The notes under the pieces: generated by a model
The model's input: the letters and a program-made list of their open reading frames with translations, nothing else
Told to the model about the DNA's origin: nothing
Database searches by the model: none
Position numbers and translations under genes: made by a program
Shown here: one piece after another, positions 1 through 8,593 of the stretch
Position numbering within the stretch: position 1 is the stretch's first letter
Layout: every line of letters begins with the position of its first letter
From: Candidatus Cloacimonadota bacterium
GTDB taxonomy: Bacteria > Cloacimonadota > Cloacimonadia > Cloacimonadales > JAQVBK01
Direction of reading: 5' to 3'
Assembly (NCBI GenBank): GCA_028690365.1
Contig: JAQVBK010000003.1
Coordinates: forward strand, 1-39,207
Length of the DNA: 39,207 nucleotides

Positions 1-9
1 GTTAATAAA

Positions 10-1239
10 GTGATGAATTTATACAGTGAAAATGAGATAATGGATGATTTAGTCTGCGATAAGTTGGATGAAGAAGAAATTCATAAAGAAAAGATAACAG
101 AGATAACCTCATATATTTCTCAGATTTCCAGTCTCAAAAAAAATCTTATTCAGGGGGGATCTCATTTAGTAGACATCTCTCTACTGTATGCAGGGAATAT
201 ATATATAAAAAAGGGAGATAAAGTTGAGCCAGGAATTCTGCTTGGCGAAAATAAATATGAACCACCTAAAATGTACGTGATTTCATTATTTGGTAAAAGT
301 GAGTTTAAACTCAATTCTAAATTGATGGAAAAAGGACTGATGATAAAAGTGGGAGATAAGATTGAAGTTGATCAGAAAATACTGGATTTATCTTTAAATA
401 AGAGCGGTATTTTCAGTGCAATTCCAACATACTATAACTCTCCTGTACGTGGAATTGTAGAAAGGATAAATTGTGAATCCGGTACAATTATTGTTAGAGA
501 AATTCAGGATTATTCACTTGAACCGGTAGTGATGAATATTGCAAAAAAACTGAATGTAAAACCGGAAAATATCAGAGGTTATTTGAAAAAGAAACTACAT
601 GATTTTGTCTATGCGGGTCAGCTAATAGCTTTTAGAATTGAGAATAACTTATCGTATATTGTTAAGGCTGAAAGCAGTGGTACCATAACTGAGATTGATA
701 CCGAGAAAGGTACGCTGACTATTAAATATCAAAGCAAACCTTTCAGACGCTATTCCCTTTTCTATGGAAAACTAGTGGAAACAGACTCTAATGGCAGAAT
801 CGTTTGTGAAATAAAAGGGATAAAGATAGAAGCTACTTTAGGTTATGGCAGGGAAACTGCAGGATATTTAATTGATATTAATAATTTCCCGGAAGTCTCA
901 GAAAAGAGCAATTATGTAGTTTTCAGCAGTGATTGCTTATCTACTGAAGAACTGAACAAGTTGAGAATAAACAATCCGGCAGCATTGATTGTTCCTTCCT
1001 TATCTGAAAAAGATCTAATCACACTCTCCGGCTATGAGTTAGATGAGCATGAGTCTTCATTCTGTGAACTTCCTTTCTCAGTAATACTTACGGAAGGTTT
1101 TGGTGATATTCCAATGAAAGGAGAAATTCAAAAAAATCTCAATGATAACTGTGGGAAATGGATATATGTCAATACTGAGACGAAAAACAGAACTGGAGTG
1201 AGAAAACCGTATATGATTATTCAGGAGAGCCAGGCATGA
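10..1239 (+). CDS. conserved hypothetical protein with beta-barrel/lipoyl-like repeats
   Basis: I do not recognise this 409-residue protein. It has no signal peptide or membrane segment and looks cytoplasmic. The sequence is rich in short beta-strand stretches with recurring 'G-D-K-(V/I)-x-x-(G/D)' turns (around residues 68-75 and 115-123) and a 'V-Y-A-G-Q-L-I-A' stretch near residue 200. These resemble barrel-sandwich-hybrid (biotinyl/lipoyl-like) turns, but I see no lipoyl-lysine motif, so this is a fold guess only. The ORF starts with GTG at 10; an ATG two codons into the frame at 13 is equally possible. TAA triplets at the extreme left edge may belong to an upstream gene. Its stop overlaps the start of the Ppx/GppA gene (ATGA), so the two are probably translationally coupled and may share a function. 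Confidence 0.6.
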   Translation: MMNLYSENEIMDDLVCDKLDEEEIHKEKITEITSYISQISSLKKNLIQGGSHLVDISLLYAGNIYIKKGDKVEPGILLGENKYEPPKMYVISLFGKSEFKLNSKLMEKGLMIKVGDKIEVDQKILDLSLNKSGIFSAIPTYYNSPVRGIVERINCESGTIIVREIQDYSLEPVVMNIAKKLNVKPENIRGYLKKKLHDFVYAGQLIAFRIENNLSYIVKAESSGTITEIDTEKGTLTIKYQSKPFRRYSLFYGKLVETDSNGRIVCEIKGIKIEATLGYGRETAGYLIDINNFPEVSEKSNYVVFSSDCLSTEELNKLRINNPAALIVPSLSEKDLITLSGYELDEHESSFCELPFSVILTEGFGDIPMKGEIQKNLNDNCGKWIYVNTETKNRTGVRKPYMIIQESQA

Positions 1240-2186
1240 AAATCGTTGTTATAGAACTGGGAACGAATTCCATTAAATATCTGGAAGCAGAAACAATAAA
1301 CAATGAGATAATCATTTCATTTGAAACTGCAATTACTACCCGTTTGGGCGAAAATGTGAATCTGACAGGCCGTTATTCTGAAGAAGCTATGATAAGAACC
1401 TTGAAAGCTGTCAAAGATCTCTATGAAAAATCGTTGCAATTTAAATATGATAAACTTATTATTGCTGGTACTCAGTCACTAAGAGTTTCTGATAATGCGC
1501 TAGTTTTTGCAGAAAGATTAAGAAAAATATGTCCCCAGCCAATCAGGATTCTTACGAGCGAAGATGAAGCCAAATTATCATTTCTTGGAGTTGCAAACTC
1601 TCACATAACAACAGGCAATACACTAATTTTTGACAGTGGGGGAGGTAGTACTGAATTAATAATTGCATCAGAAAATGATCTAAAACTGAGTTGCAGTATT
1701 GATATAGGTGCAGTTAGCTTAACTGATAAATTTCAGTTATCAGAAGTTTTGACTGCCGGAAAGAAAAAAGAAGTATTTAGTTTTCTTACAGGTTTGTTTA
1801 ATGAAAGAATCAATGAAGATCAATCTGTTATGTCCTTAATGAAAAATAGAAATTTTGATGAAGTTATAGGAGTTGGTGGAACAGCAAACACTTTATTATC
1901 AATAAAAAAAAGTTATACAGAATGTATTTCATCAAAGATTATTAATGAGATTTACAATAAGGAAATCATGGCTTTCATTGAAGAAGTTTCAAAACAATCT
2001 TTACATGCTAGGCGAGCAATTCCGGGCTTATCTAATGATAGGGCAGACATAATACTGGGAGGCGCTATAATTATTGCACACATATTGGATAAGTTTGCTG
2101 CCGATAAGTTTTATGTATCTGAAAAGGGTGTAAGACATGGGCTTTTGTTTGAAGCAGTTTCTAATGAGTCATTAATTGATTATTGA
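1236..2186 (+). CDS. Ppx/GppA family phosphatase
   Basis: A 316-residue member of the exopolyphosphatase / guanosine pentaphosphate phosphohydrolase family of the ASKHA (actin/Hsp70-like) fold. The N-terminal phosphate-1 motif is present as ELGTNS (residues 7-12; DLGTNS or DIGSNS is more usual). The phosphate-2 motif FDSGGGSTEL starts at residue 132. A C-terminal 'GVGGTAN' segment matches the family's third conserved glycine-rich loop. The length fits the short, two-domain form that lacks the HD-like C-terminal extension of E. coli Ppx. Known family members hydrolyse polyphosphate or pppGpp; which of these applies cannot be read from sequence. The start overlaps the preceding gene by four bases. 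Confidence 0.9.
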   Translation: MKIVVIELGTNSIKYLEAETINNEIIISFETAITTRLGENVNLTGRYSEEAMIRTLKAVKDLYEKSLQFKYDKLIIAGTQSLRVSDNALVFAERLRKICPQPIRILTSEDEAKLSFLGVANSHITTGNTLIFDSGGGSTELIIASENDLKLSCSIDIGAVSLTDKFQLSEVLTAGKKKEVFSFLTGLFNERINEDQSVMSLMKNRNFDEVIGVGGTANTLLSIKKSYTECISSKIINEIYNKEIMAFIEEVSKQSLHARRAIPGLSNDRADIILGGAIIIAHILDKFAADKFYVSEKGVRHGLLFEAVSNESLIDY

Positions 2187-2308
2187 ATAGATTGATTTTG
2201 AAGTGGAATTTTCTGGGCGAGATTGTTTTTAAAAATAAAAATGTTTAGTATAAAATCTTGACAGTAAATACATGGCGAAAGTTTTCATAAAACTAAAAAA
2301 GGTGTGCT

Positions 2309-5143
2309 ATGAGGCTATTCCTTGAGATTCTATACAATTTTGGTATTTTAGTGTCTATAAGTATCATTTCTGGTTTCATTTTTCAGAGATATCATGACAA
2401 AAAGAAAATAGCGGTTATTGGTCAGGGACTGCTTTTTGGAATTGCTTCAATAATTGGAATGTTGAATCCTGTGGTAGTTGGTGAAGGTCTGATATTTGAT
2501 GGTCGCTCTGTTGTGATAAGCCTCTCAGCATTATTCTATGGTCCGGTAGCTGGAATAATCTCTGCAAGTATGCCTGCTATTTTGAGAATTTTTCAAGGCG
2601 GTTCCGGGACAAGAATGGGAGTATCAGTAATTACTGCCTCTGTAATTATTGGTATTTACTTCCACTACTATTGGACAAAAAAACAAAAAAAAGTAACCTA
2701 TTTACACCTGATTTTTTTCGGAGTACTAGTACACGTTGCAATGTTGTTTTGTACTCTGGCTCTTCCTACGCATTTGATCATGAGCACACTTAAGAGAATT
2801 TGGTTTTCTGTTCTAACTGCATATCCTTTGGCAGAAGTCTTTATTGGAGTTATCCTGCTTGATGTAAATGAACACTGGAAAATAAAGAGACAACTACAAG
2901 CGAGTGAGGCTACTTACGGTTTCCTAATCAATAATACTACTGATACGATAGTCATCATATCTGCTGAAGGGAAACAGATTTATGTAAGTCCATCCGGAGA
3001 AAGAGAAACTGGATACAAAATCGAAGAAGTTCAGAATAAGAATATCACCGAATTGATTCACCCCGACGATTTACCCAAAGTTTATGAAAAAATTGCCGAA
3101 ATAATCAAAGAGCCCGATACCACCCAAACTGTAGAATATAGACATAAACATAAAACAAAAGGGTGGGTTCATCTTGAAGCAGTAGGAAAGAATTTTCTTA
3201 ATGAACCAAGTATAAACGGTATTATTGTATCTGTCAGAAATATATCAGAACGTAAATCTGTTGAAGAGGCATTAGTGGTTAGTGAGAAAAATCTGAGACA
3301 ACTTTTAGAATTAGCTCCTGATGCTTTTTTCCATGGTGATTCTAATGGAAATATAATTAACCTTAATTCTAAAGCTTCTGAATACACAGGTTATTCCAAA
3401 GATGAATTATTTGGTAAGAATCTCAAGGTGTTGTTTGAAGAAACAGTGCTGGAACAATTACCACTTGATTACGAAGCATTAAAAAGTGGTCAGGCTCTAA
3501 AATCCACCAGAGTAATCAGCAGAAAAGACGGCTCAATCCTTCCGGTAGAAATGAATTCATGTCAGATGCCGGATGGAACATATCAGACTTTTATAAGAGA
3601 TATTACCGAAAGAAAGATTGCTGAAGAAGCTTTGCTGAAAGAAAAAGAACAGCTACTTGTTACTTTGAGAAGCATTGGGGATGGCGTTATAACTGCTGAT
3701 GTAGAAGGAAGGGTCGTCTTGATTAATTCAATAGCTGAGAGGCTAACAGGATGGACTCAGAAGGAAGCTGAGGGAATGTTGTTATCGGAAGTATTCAATA
3801 TCGTTAACGAAAGTAGTGGTATGAAATCAGAAAACCCTGTGGAGAAAGCACTTGCAACTGGAGAAATACAGGAACTTGATGACCATACGGTGTTGATCTC
3901 TCGTAATGGAGATAGAAGATTGATAGCTGACAGCGGAGCACCCATCAAAGATAAGAAAGGCTCAATTACCGGAGTTGTACTTGTATTCAGAGATATGACA
4001 GAAAAAATCAAACTTCTCGAAGCAGCTCAGCAATCTCAGAAATTAGAATCAATCGGATTCTTAGCCGGTGGTATTGCTCACGATTTCAATAATTTGCTGG
4101 CAGGAATTTTTGGTTATATAAGTCTGGCAGAAGATATTTCAAGACAAGAAGAGGTTACAACTATCTTAAAGGAATCCCAGAATGCACTGGACAGAGCAAG
4201 AAGTTTAACTCACCAATTACTTACTTTTTCCAAAGGTGGAGAACCGGTAAAAAAGCTTCAATCACTTATACCTTTTTTGCAGGAAACAGTCCAATTTGCT
4301 CTCAGCGGGTCAAATGTTTCAGTTGAATTTAATATAGATGAGAATCTATCGTACTCATACTTTGATAAAAATCAAATTGCACAAGTCATAGATAATCTTG
4401 TTATTAACGCAAAACAAGCAATGCCCGAAGGGGGTAAAATAATAATATATGCTACAAATGAGTTGATAAAGGAAAGTGATAAATTAGTTCTATCTTCCGG
4501 GAATTATGTAAAGATTTCCATAAAGGATTTTGGATTGGGAATACCACGTGGAATTATTTCAAAGATATTTGATCCTTTCTTTTCGACAAAAGTATCGGGG
4601 CAGGGACTTGGACTGGCTATGAGTTTTTCGATAATTAAGAAGCATAGAGGATTGATTGAAGTTGATTCAAAACCTGATCAAGGTTCTATTTTCCACGTTT
4701 ACTTACCTGCAGGTAATAAAACCGAACTTGAAATAGACTCAGAAGAGTTTTATACACAAAGTTTTGCTAAGGGGAAAATCCTAATTATGGATGATGAGCA
4801 AATGGTAAGAGATGTCTTGAAAAAAATGTTGGAACAAATAGGTTTTGAAGTAATTGCGGTTGAGGACGGTAATAAAGCAATTAGAGCTTTTATTGAAGAA
4901 AGAAGTGAGAAGAGAAATTTCCAGGCGCTAATCTTTGATCTAACGGTTATTAATGGAATGGGGGGTAAAGAAGCAATAAAGCAAATCAGAGAAATTGACA
5001 AAGATGTAATTGCTTTTGTGAGCAGCGGATACAATTCTGATCCGGTTATTTCTAATCCGCAGAAATATGGTTTTTCAGATAGTATTTCAAAACCTTTTAA
5101 TTTTTCTGAACTAAAGAATTTCCTCCATAAATATCTTGTCTGA
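2309..5143 (+). CDS. membrane-bound PAS hybrid sensor histidine kinase
   Basis: A 944-residue hybrid kinase. Residues 1-190 hold five to six hydrophobic segments resembling the 5TM-5TMR_LYT sensor of LytS-type kinases. Three PAS domains follow (starting near residues 197, 325 and 445), the first two ending in the typical 'ISERK' / 'ITERK' linkers. The dimerisation box has GGIAHDFNN with phospho-accepting H591. The ATPase domain has an N-box near N688-N699, a DFGLGIP G1 box and GQGLGLAMS. A receiver domain spans about 823-944, with acidic pocket D828/D829 and phospho-acceptor D877. No separate response regulator or DNA-binding output lies nearby, so the output partner is unknown. The HDFNN type usually transfers phosphate to its own receiver or to a remote regulator. 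It stands alone, with 122 bases upstream of it. Confidence 0.93.
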   Translation: MRLFLEILYNFGILVSISIISGFIFQRYHDKKKIAVIGQGLLFGIASIIGMLNPVVVGEGLIFDGRSVVISLSALFYGPVAGIISASMPAILRIFQGGSGTRMGVSVITASVIIGIYFHYYWTKKQKKVTYLHLIFFGVLVHVAMLFCTLALPTHLIMSTLKRIWFSVLTAYPLAEVFIGVILLDVNEHWKIKRQLQASEATYGFLINNTTDTIVIISAEGKQIYVSPSGERETGYKIEEVQNKNITELIHPDDLPKVYEKIAEIIKEPDTTQTVEYRHKHKTKGWVHLEAVGKNFLNEPSINGIIVSVRNISERKSVEEALVVSEKNLRQLLELAPDAFFHGDSNGNIINLNSKASEYTGYSKDELFGKNLKVLFEETVLEQLPLDYEALKSGQALKSTRVISRKDGSILPVEMNSCQMPDGTYQTFIRDITERKIAEEALLKEKEQLLVTLRSIGDGVITADVEGRVVLINSIAERLTGWTQKEAEGMLLSEVFNIVNESSGMKSENPVEKALATGEIQELDDHTVLISRNGDRRLIADSGAPIKDKKGSITGVVLVFRDMTEKIKLLEAAQQSQKLESIGFLAGGIAHDFNNLLAGIFGYISLAEDISRQEEVTTILKESQNALDRARSLTHQLLTFSKGGEPVKKLQSLIPFLQETVQFALSGSNVSVEFNIDENLSYSYFDKNQIAQVIDNLVINAKQAMPEGGKIIIYATNELIKESDKLVLSSGNYVKISIKDFGLGIPRGIISKIFDPFFSTKVSGQGLGLAMSFSIIKKHRGLIEVDSKPDQGSIFHVYLPAGNKTELEIDSEEFYTQSFAKGKILIMDDEQMVRDVLKKMLEQIGFEVIAVEDGNKAIRAFIEERSEKRNFQALIFDLTVINGMGGKEAIKQIREIDKDVIAFVSSGYNSDPVISNPQKYGFSDSISKPFNFSELKNFLHKYLV

Positions 5144-5181
5144 TATAAAATAAACAACTGAAGCTATCATGAAGAAAAGAT

Positions 5182-5216
5182 GCAGTTTTAATGTATTAAT
5201 ATGAGTTCAAAACTGC
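5182..5216 (+). terminator. inverted repeat, weak possible terminator
   Basis: An 8-base perfect inverted repeat (GCAGTTTT / AAAACTGC) with a 19-base loop lies 38 bases after the histidine kinase stop. No long T-run follows, so it is a poor intrinsic terminator. It could instead be part of the leader upstream of gcvH. Confidence 0.3.
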
Positions 5217-5225
5217 TCATTTATC

Positions 5226-5253
5226 TTGACACATAATGCTCTTAAAAATGCTT
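5226..5253 (+). promoter_or_regulatory. possible gcvH promoter
   Basis: A perfect TTGACA is followed after 12 bases by AAAAATGCTTGG, 30-57 bases upstream of the gcvH start. There is no good TATAAT at 17 bases. The downstream block resembles the one found before tRNA-Val in this window. Weak evidence. Confidence 0.3.
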
Positions 5254-5282
5254 GGTCTTATATTATTTTCCGGAGGCTTAAT

Positions 5283-5663
5283 ATGGTTATAGAAAATTTA
5301 TTTTACACAGAATCCCATGAGTGGGTAAAAGTAATTGGCGAAGAAGCTTATGTAGGAATTACTGATTTTGCCCAAAGCGAACTAGGTGACATCGTTTATG
5401 TTGAACTACCGGACGAAGGTTCAGATGTTATTATGGGAGAAGCTTTTGGTTCAGTTGAAGCAGTTAAAGCAGTAGAAGATATTTTATCTCCCTTATCTGG
5501 AGAAGTAGTTAAAGTTAACACAGATCTTGAAAATTCACCTGAACTCATTAATCAATCTCCATTTGAAGATGGCTGGTTGATAAAAATCAGAATGTCTGAT
5601 AAAGAAGAATTAGAAAAATTACTCAGTCCTGCAGAATACACAGAATTGATCGAACAGAAATAA
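5283..5663 (+). CDS. gcvH: glycine cleavage system H protein
   Basis: H protein carries the aminomethyl group on a lipoyl arm between the P, T and L proteins of the glycine cleavage system; it can also serve in lipoate relay. The 126-residue product matches the family length. The lipoylated lysine is K62 in SVEAVKAVED, and 'SHEWVKV' near the N-terminus and 'GWLIKI' near the C-terminus are conserved. The ORF track starts at a TTG (5226) that is probably part of a -35 element. I chose ATG 5283 because CCGGAGG lies directly upstream and because the family begins just before this 'SHEW' motif. No gcvT, gcvP or lpd gene is adjacent, so this is an isolated copy. Confidence 0.95.
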   Translation: MVIENLFYTESHEWVKVIGEEAYVGITDFAQSELGDIVYVELPDEGSDVIMGEAFGSVEAVKAVEDILSPLSGEVVKVNTDLENSPELINQSPFEDGWLIKIRMSDKEELEKLLSPAEYTELIEQK

Positions 5664-5682
5664 ATAGCCCTTCGGGGCTATT
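5663..5682 (+). promoter_or_regulatory. UUCG-capped hairpin between gcvH and gmk
   Basis: AATAGCCC-TTCG-GGGCTATT forms a perfect 8-base stem with a very stable UUCG tetraloop. It starts in the gcvH stop codon and ends 11 bases before the gmk ATG. No T-run follows. It may be an attenuator, an mRNA-processing or stability element, or a weak terminator. Confidence 0.6.
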
Positions 5683-5693
5683 ACCCTTGCTAT

Positions 5694-6314
5694 ATGACTA
5701 CCGGTTACTCAAAAAGAAATTTCCTGATAATTCTTTCTGCTCCATCAGGTGGAGGTAAATCAACTATAAAGAATGAGATACTGGAAAAATCAGAAAAGAT
5801 GGAATATTCGGTATCTTATACTACCAGAGCTCCCAGGGGTAGTGAAAAGGATGAGGTTGATTATTTTTTTGTCACTGAAAATAAATTTCTGGAACTAAAA
5901 GTAAAAAATGAATTTCTCGAATCAGCTTTAGTTCACGGAAATTGGTACGGGACATCAAGGTCTTTCATAGAATCAAAATTCAATCAGGGCAAGCATGTGA
6001 TAATGGATATCGATATTCAGGGAGCTGAATCTATCAGAAAAAGCGATATCGATTCCGTAAGTATTTTTATACTGCCACCTGACCTGGAAATACTTGAAAA
6101 GAGGTTGAGAGACAGAGGTACTGATAATGAAGAATCTATCAGGAAACGTTTATACAATGCCAGAAAAGAAATTGAAAAGATTTCAGATTACGAATACTTG
6201 GTAATAAATGACGATCTGAATGATGCTGTTACAGAAATCGAAGCAATAATAAAAGCTGAAGAAAACAAAGTGAAACGTTATAACAAAATTGAAAGCAAAT
6301 TTTACGGAGGATAA
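5694..6314 (+). CDS. gmk: guanylate kinase
   Basis: Transfers phosphate from ATP to GMP, giving GDP in purine nucleotide salvage and biosynthesis. The 206-residue protein is full length. The P-loop is APSGGGKST (residues 16-24). 'SYTTRAPRGSEKDEVDYFF' is the GMP-binding region, and 'MDIDIQGAES' with a downstream 'RLRDRGTD' lid matches the family. The start has no clear Shine-Dalgarno sequence: only 11 bases separate it from the upstream hairpin, and no in-frame ATG close downstream would do better. It is followed by a small omega-like ORF, the usual gmk-rpoZ order. Confidence 0.95.
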   Translation: MTTGYSKRNFLIILSAPSGGGKSTIKNEILEKSEKMEYSVSYTTRAPRGSEKDEVDYFFVTENKFLELKVKNEFLESALVHGNWYGTSRSFIESKFNQGKHVIMDIDIQGAESIRKSDIDSVSIFILPPDLEILEKRLRDRGTDNEESIRKRLYNARKEIEKISDYEYLVINDDLNDAVTEIEAIIKAEENKVKRYNKIESKFYGG

Positions 6315-6315
6315 T

Positions 6316-6531
6316 ATGAATGGTAGAGTAGAAGAATTTCTTGAAAATAATAATATGGATTATCTGTATTTGGTTTTGTCAAATCTAGAAATCAACAGAT
6401 TGAACTCACTTCCTGATTTTGTAAAAGAAAAATTTGACGACAAACTTACTGAAGTTGCTTTAACCCATGTGGCACAGAATGAGATCCCTGATTATATTAC
6501 TGAAGAAATTGCAGAAGAAGAAAATGAGTAA
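6316..6531 (+). CDS. rpoZ: possible divergent RNA polymerase omega subunit
   Basis: A 71-residue acidic protein. Its position directly after gmk is the classic place of rpoZ. The segment around 'DDKLTEVALTHVAQNEI' aligns by eye with the omega pattern '(D)KP-x-x-x-A-L-x-E-(I/V)-A-x-G-x-I', but overall similarity is low. Omega binds the beta' subunit and helps assemble RNA polymerase. The track start at 6289 lies inside gmk; ATG 6316 is chosen because GGAGG sits seven bases upstream. The stop overlaps the next start (TAATG). It could alternatively be an unrelated small protein. Confidence 0.6.
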   Translation: MNGRVEEFLENNNMDYLYLVLSNLEINRLNSLPDFVKEKFDDKLTEVALTHVAQNEIPDYITEEIAEEENE

Positions 6532-7193
6532 TGGTTCTTAGGTCTTTACAACAGTATTTGGAGTTAATGAAACTTTCAGGAATAAATGAGATATTTTCAT
6601 TAAAAAATGACATTCAAACCGATAATAGTAGAACTATTGAAGAGTTAAAAGAAAAATATAAAAATTGTAGAAAATGTCCGCTTTTCAAAGAGCGGACAAA
6701 TTTAGTTTATGGAGAAGGATCTTCTTCTCCCATTCTTATGCTCATAGGAGAAGGTCCTGGTGGAGAAGAGGATAAAACAGGAAAACCATTTGTAGGCAGA
6801 GCAGGGCAACTACTTACTAAAATGTTAAAAGCTATCAATATTGAAAGGGATGAAGTGTATATTACAAACATTGTTAAATGCAGACCACCGCAAAACAGAA
6901 ATCCGCTTCCGTCTGAATCTGAAATATGCATAAAATATCTTTACGAACAGATAGAATTGTTAAATCCACGTTTGATACTTTTGCTTGGTAAGGTTGCTTC
7001 GGTTAATCTCTTAAAAAAAAATCTGAAGATTGATGAATTTAGAAAAGAGGTATTTTTCTTTAATAATGCAAAAACATTTGTTACTTATCATCCCTCAGCT
7101 CTGCTAAGAAATGAAAACCTGAAAAAGTATGCCTGGGATGACCTGAAAAAATTGCGAATAGAATATGACAAAATTTTGGCTGAAGAACATTGA
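6531..7193 (+). CDS. uracil-DNA glycosylase, family 4 (UDGa type)
   Basis: Removes uracil from DNA to start base-excision repair. The 220-residue protein has the four cysteines expected for the [4Fe-4S] cluster: the CxxC pair in 'NCRKCPLF', then one in 'VKCRPP' and one in 'SEICIKY'. Motif A reads GEGPGGEED, where most family-4 enzymes have GEAPG-x-x-E-D, so one Ala is Gly. The catalytic C-terminal motif HPSALLRN is intact, as is the 'PFVGRAGQLL' segment. The start overlaps the omega-like gene by one base; an internal Met at codon 13 is an alternative start. Confidence 0.93.
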   Translation: MVLRSLQQYLELMKLSGINEIFSLKNDIQTDNSRTIEELKEKYKNCRKCPLFKERTNLVYGEGSSSPILMLIGEGPGGEEDKTGKPFVGRAGQLLTKMLKAINIERDEVYITNIVKCRPPQNRNPLPSESEICIKYLYEQIELLNPRLILLLGKVASVNLLKKNLKIDEFRKEVFFFNNAKTFVTYHPSALLRNENLKKYAWDDLKKLRIEYDKILAEEH

Positions 7194-7205
7194 GGTAAAT
7201 AAACT

Positions 7206-8567
7206 ATGAACATCGAAAGCAAAACCAATATGAGACTATTACCACAGGAACCTAATGCTGAAGCAGCAGTTTTGTCTGCAATGCTGATAGATGGTTTTGC
7301 GGTTGCAAAAGTTATAGAACTCTTGGAAGAGAAGCATTTCTATAAGAAACAACATAGATTGATCTTTAGATGTATGCGTCAATTATTTGTAGAGAATACC
7401 GAAATTGATATTATTACTGTTATAGACCGACTCAACAGAGAAAATATTCTCGAAGAAATAGGTGGAACAACTTATCTGAATGAATTGATTGATATAGTAA
7501 TGAGTGGCTCAAATGTTGAGTATCATGCAAATATCGTATTGGAAAAAGCATTATTGCGGGAATTGATACAAACCTCAAATATAATTATTGAATCTGCTTA
7601 TAATTCAGATCTGCCTGTTAAGGAAATTGTTGATAATGCTGAACAGATGATTTTTAAAATTGCTGAAAGACCAAATCACAAATCTTTTATAAAAATTAGC
7701 GATATCCTGGTAGAGACCCTAAATAGTATTGAAAAGATTGCTACTACCAAAACTGTTGTTAACGGCGTTAGAACTGGTTTTGATGATTTGGATAGAATAA
7801 CTGGAGGATTCAGACCAGGGCAGTTTATAGTTCTAGCTGCAAGACCTGCTATGGGGAAAACTGCTTTTGCTTTAAATATTGCGTTCAATGCTTCAATGTA
7901 TCAGAATCTGAAAGTCGCCATATTCACTATGGAAATGGAAAATGAAGAGATCTTGCTCAGAATTATCAGTAGCGCATCTGAGGTGAATATGGATGTGCTC
8001 CATAAAGGCTATGGCATGGATGAGCAGAAGCTTATAAGAATTGCTCAGGTAGCTGAAGCTCTTAATGATAAAGATATTTACATTGATGATATGGGATCTA
8101 ATACACTTCTTGATGTCAGAGCAAAAAGCAGAAGACTCCAGGCAAAGATCGGTGGTCTTGACCTTATAATCATAGATTATTTACAGCTGATGTCTTCTGG
8201 TTTCAGAGCTGACAACAGACAACAGGAGATATCAGATATTTCCAGATCTTTGAAGGTTCTGGCAAAGGAATTAGGATGTCCGATTATCGGGTTATCTCAA
8301 CTTAATCGTTCTCTGGAAAATCGCGATGACAAACGACCCAAGCTTGCTGATTTGCGTGAATCAGGAGCTATTGAGCAGGATGCAGATATGGTTATGTTTA
8401 TTTATCGTGATGATTATTACAATAAAGAGTCTGACAAAGAAGGAATGGCTGAAGTAATTATCGGAAAAAACAGACATGGACCAACTGCAACTATTGAATT
8501 GGTCTTTATAAAACCGCTTACTCAATTCAGATCGAAAAGTTATGAAGTAAGCCATGTGGAAGAATAA
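7206..8567 (+). CDS. dnaB: replicative DNA helicase
   Basis: Hexameric 5'-3' helicase that opens the replication fork and recruits primase. The 453-residue protein has the N-terminal helical domain beginning 'LLPQEPNAEAAVLSAM', then the RecA-like domain with Walker A ARPAMGKT (K218), Walker B 'LIIIDYLQLM' and the conserved 'LRESGAIEQDADMVMF' with the arginine finger region. Length and motif order are typical, and no intein is present. It lies 12 bases after the uracil-DNA glycosylase gene and in the same run as mlaE-like and coaBC genes, so it is probably in a long housekeeping transcript. Confidence 0.97.
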   Translation: MNIESKTNMRLLPQEPNAEAAVLSAMLIDGFAVAKVIELLEEKHFYKKQHRLIFRCMRQLFVENTEIDIITVIDRLNRENILEEIGGTTYLNELIDIVMSGSNVEYHANIVLEKALLRELIQTSNIIIESAYNSDLPVKEIVDNAEQMIFKIAERPNHKSFIKISDILVETLNSIEKIATTKTVVNGVRTGFDDLDRITGGFRPGQFIVLAARPAMGKTAFALNIAFNASMYQNLKVAIFTMEMENEEILLRIISSASEVNMDVLHKGYGMDEQKLIRIAQVAEALNDKDIYIDDMGSNTLLDVRAKSRRLQAKIGGLDLIIIDYLQLMSSGFRADNRQQEISDISRSLKVLAKELGCPIIGLSQLNRSLENRDDKRPKLADLRESGAIEQDADMVMFIYRDDYYNKESDKEGMAEVIIGKNRHGPTATIELVFIKPLTQFRSKSYEVSHVEE

Positions 8568-8593
8568 TAGCAAAAACAGATATTGAGAGAAAT

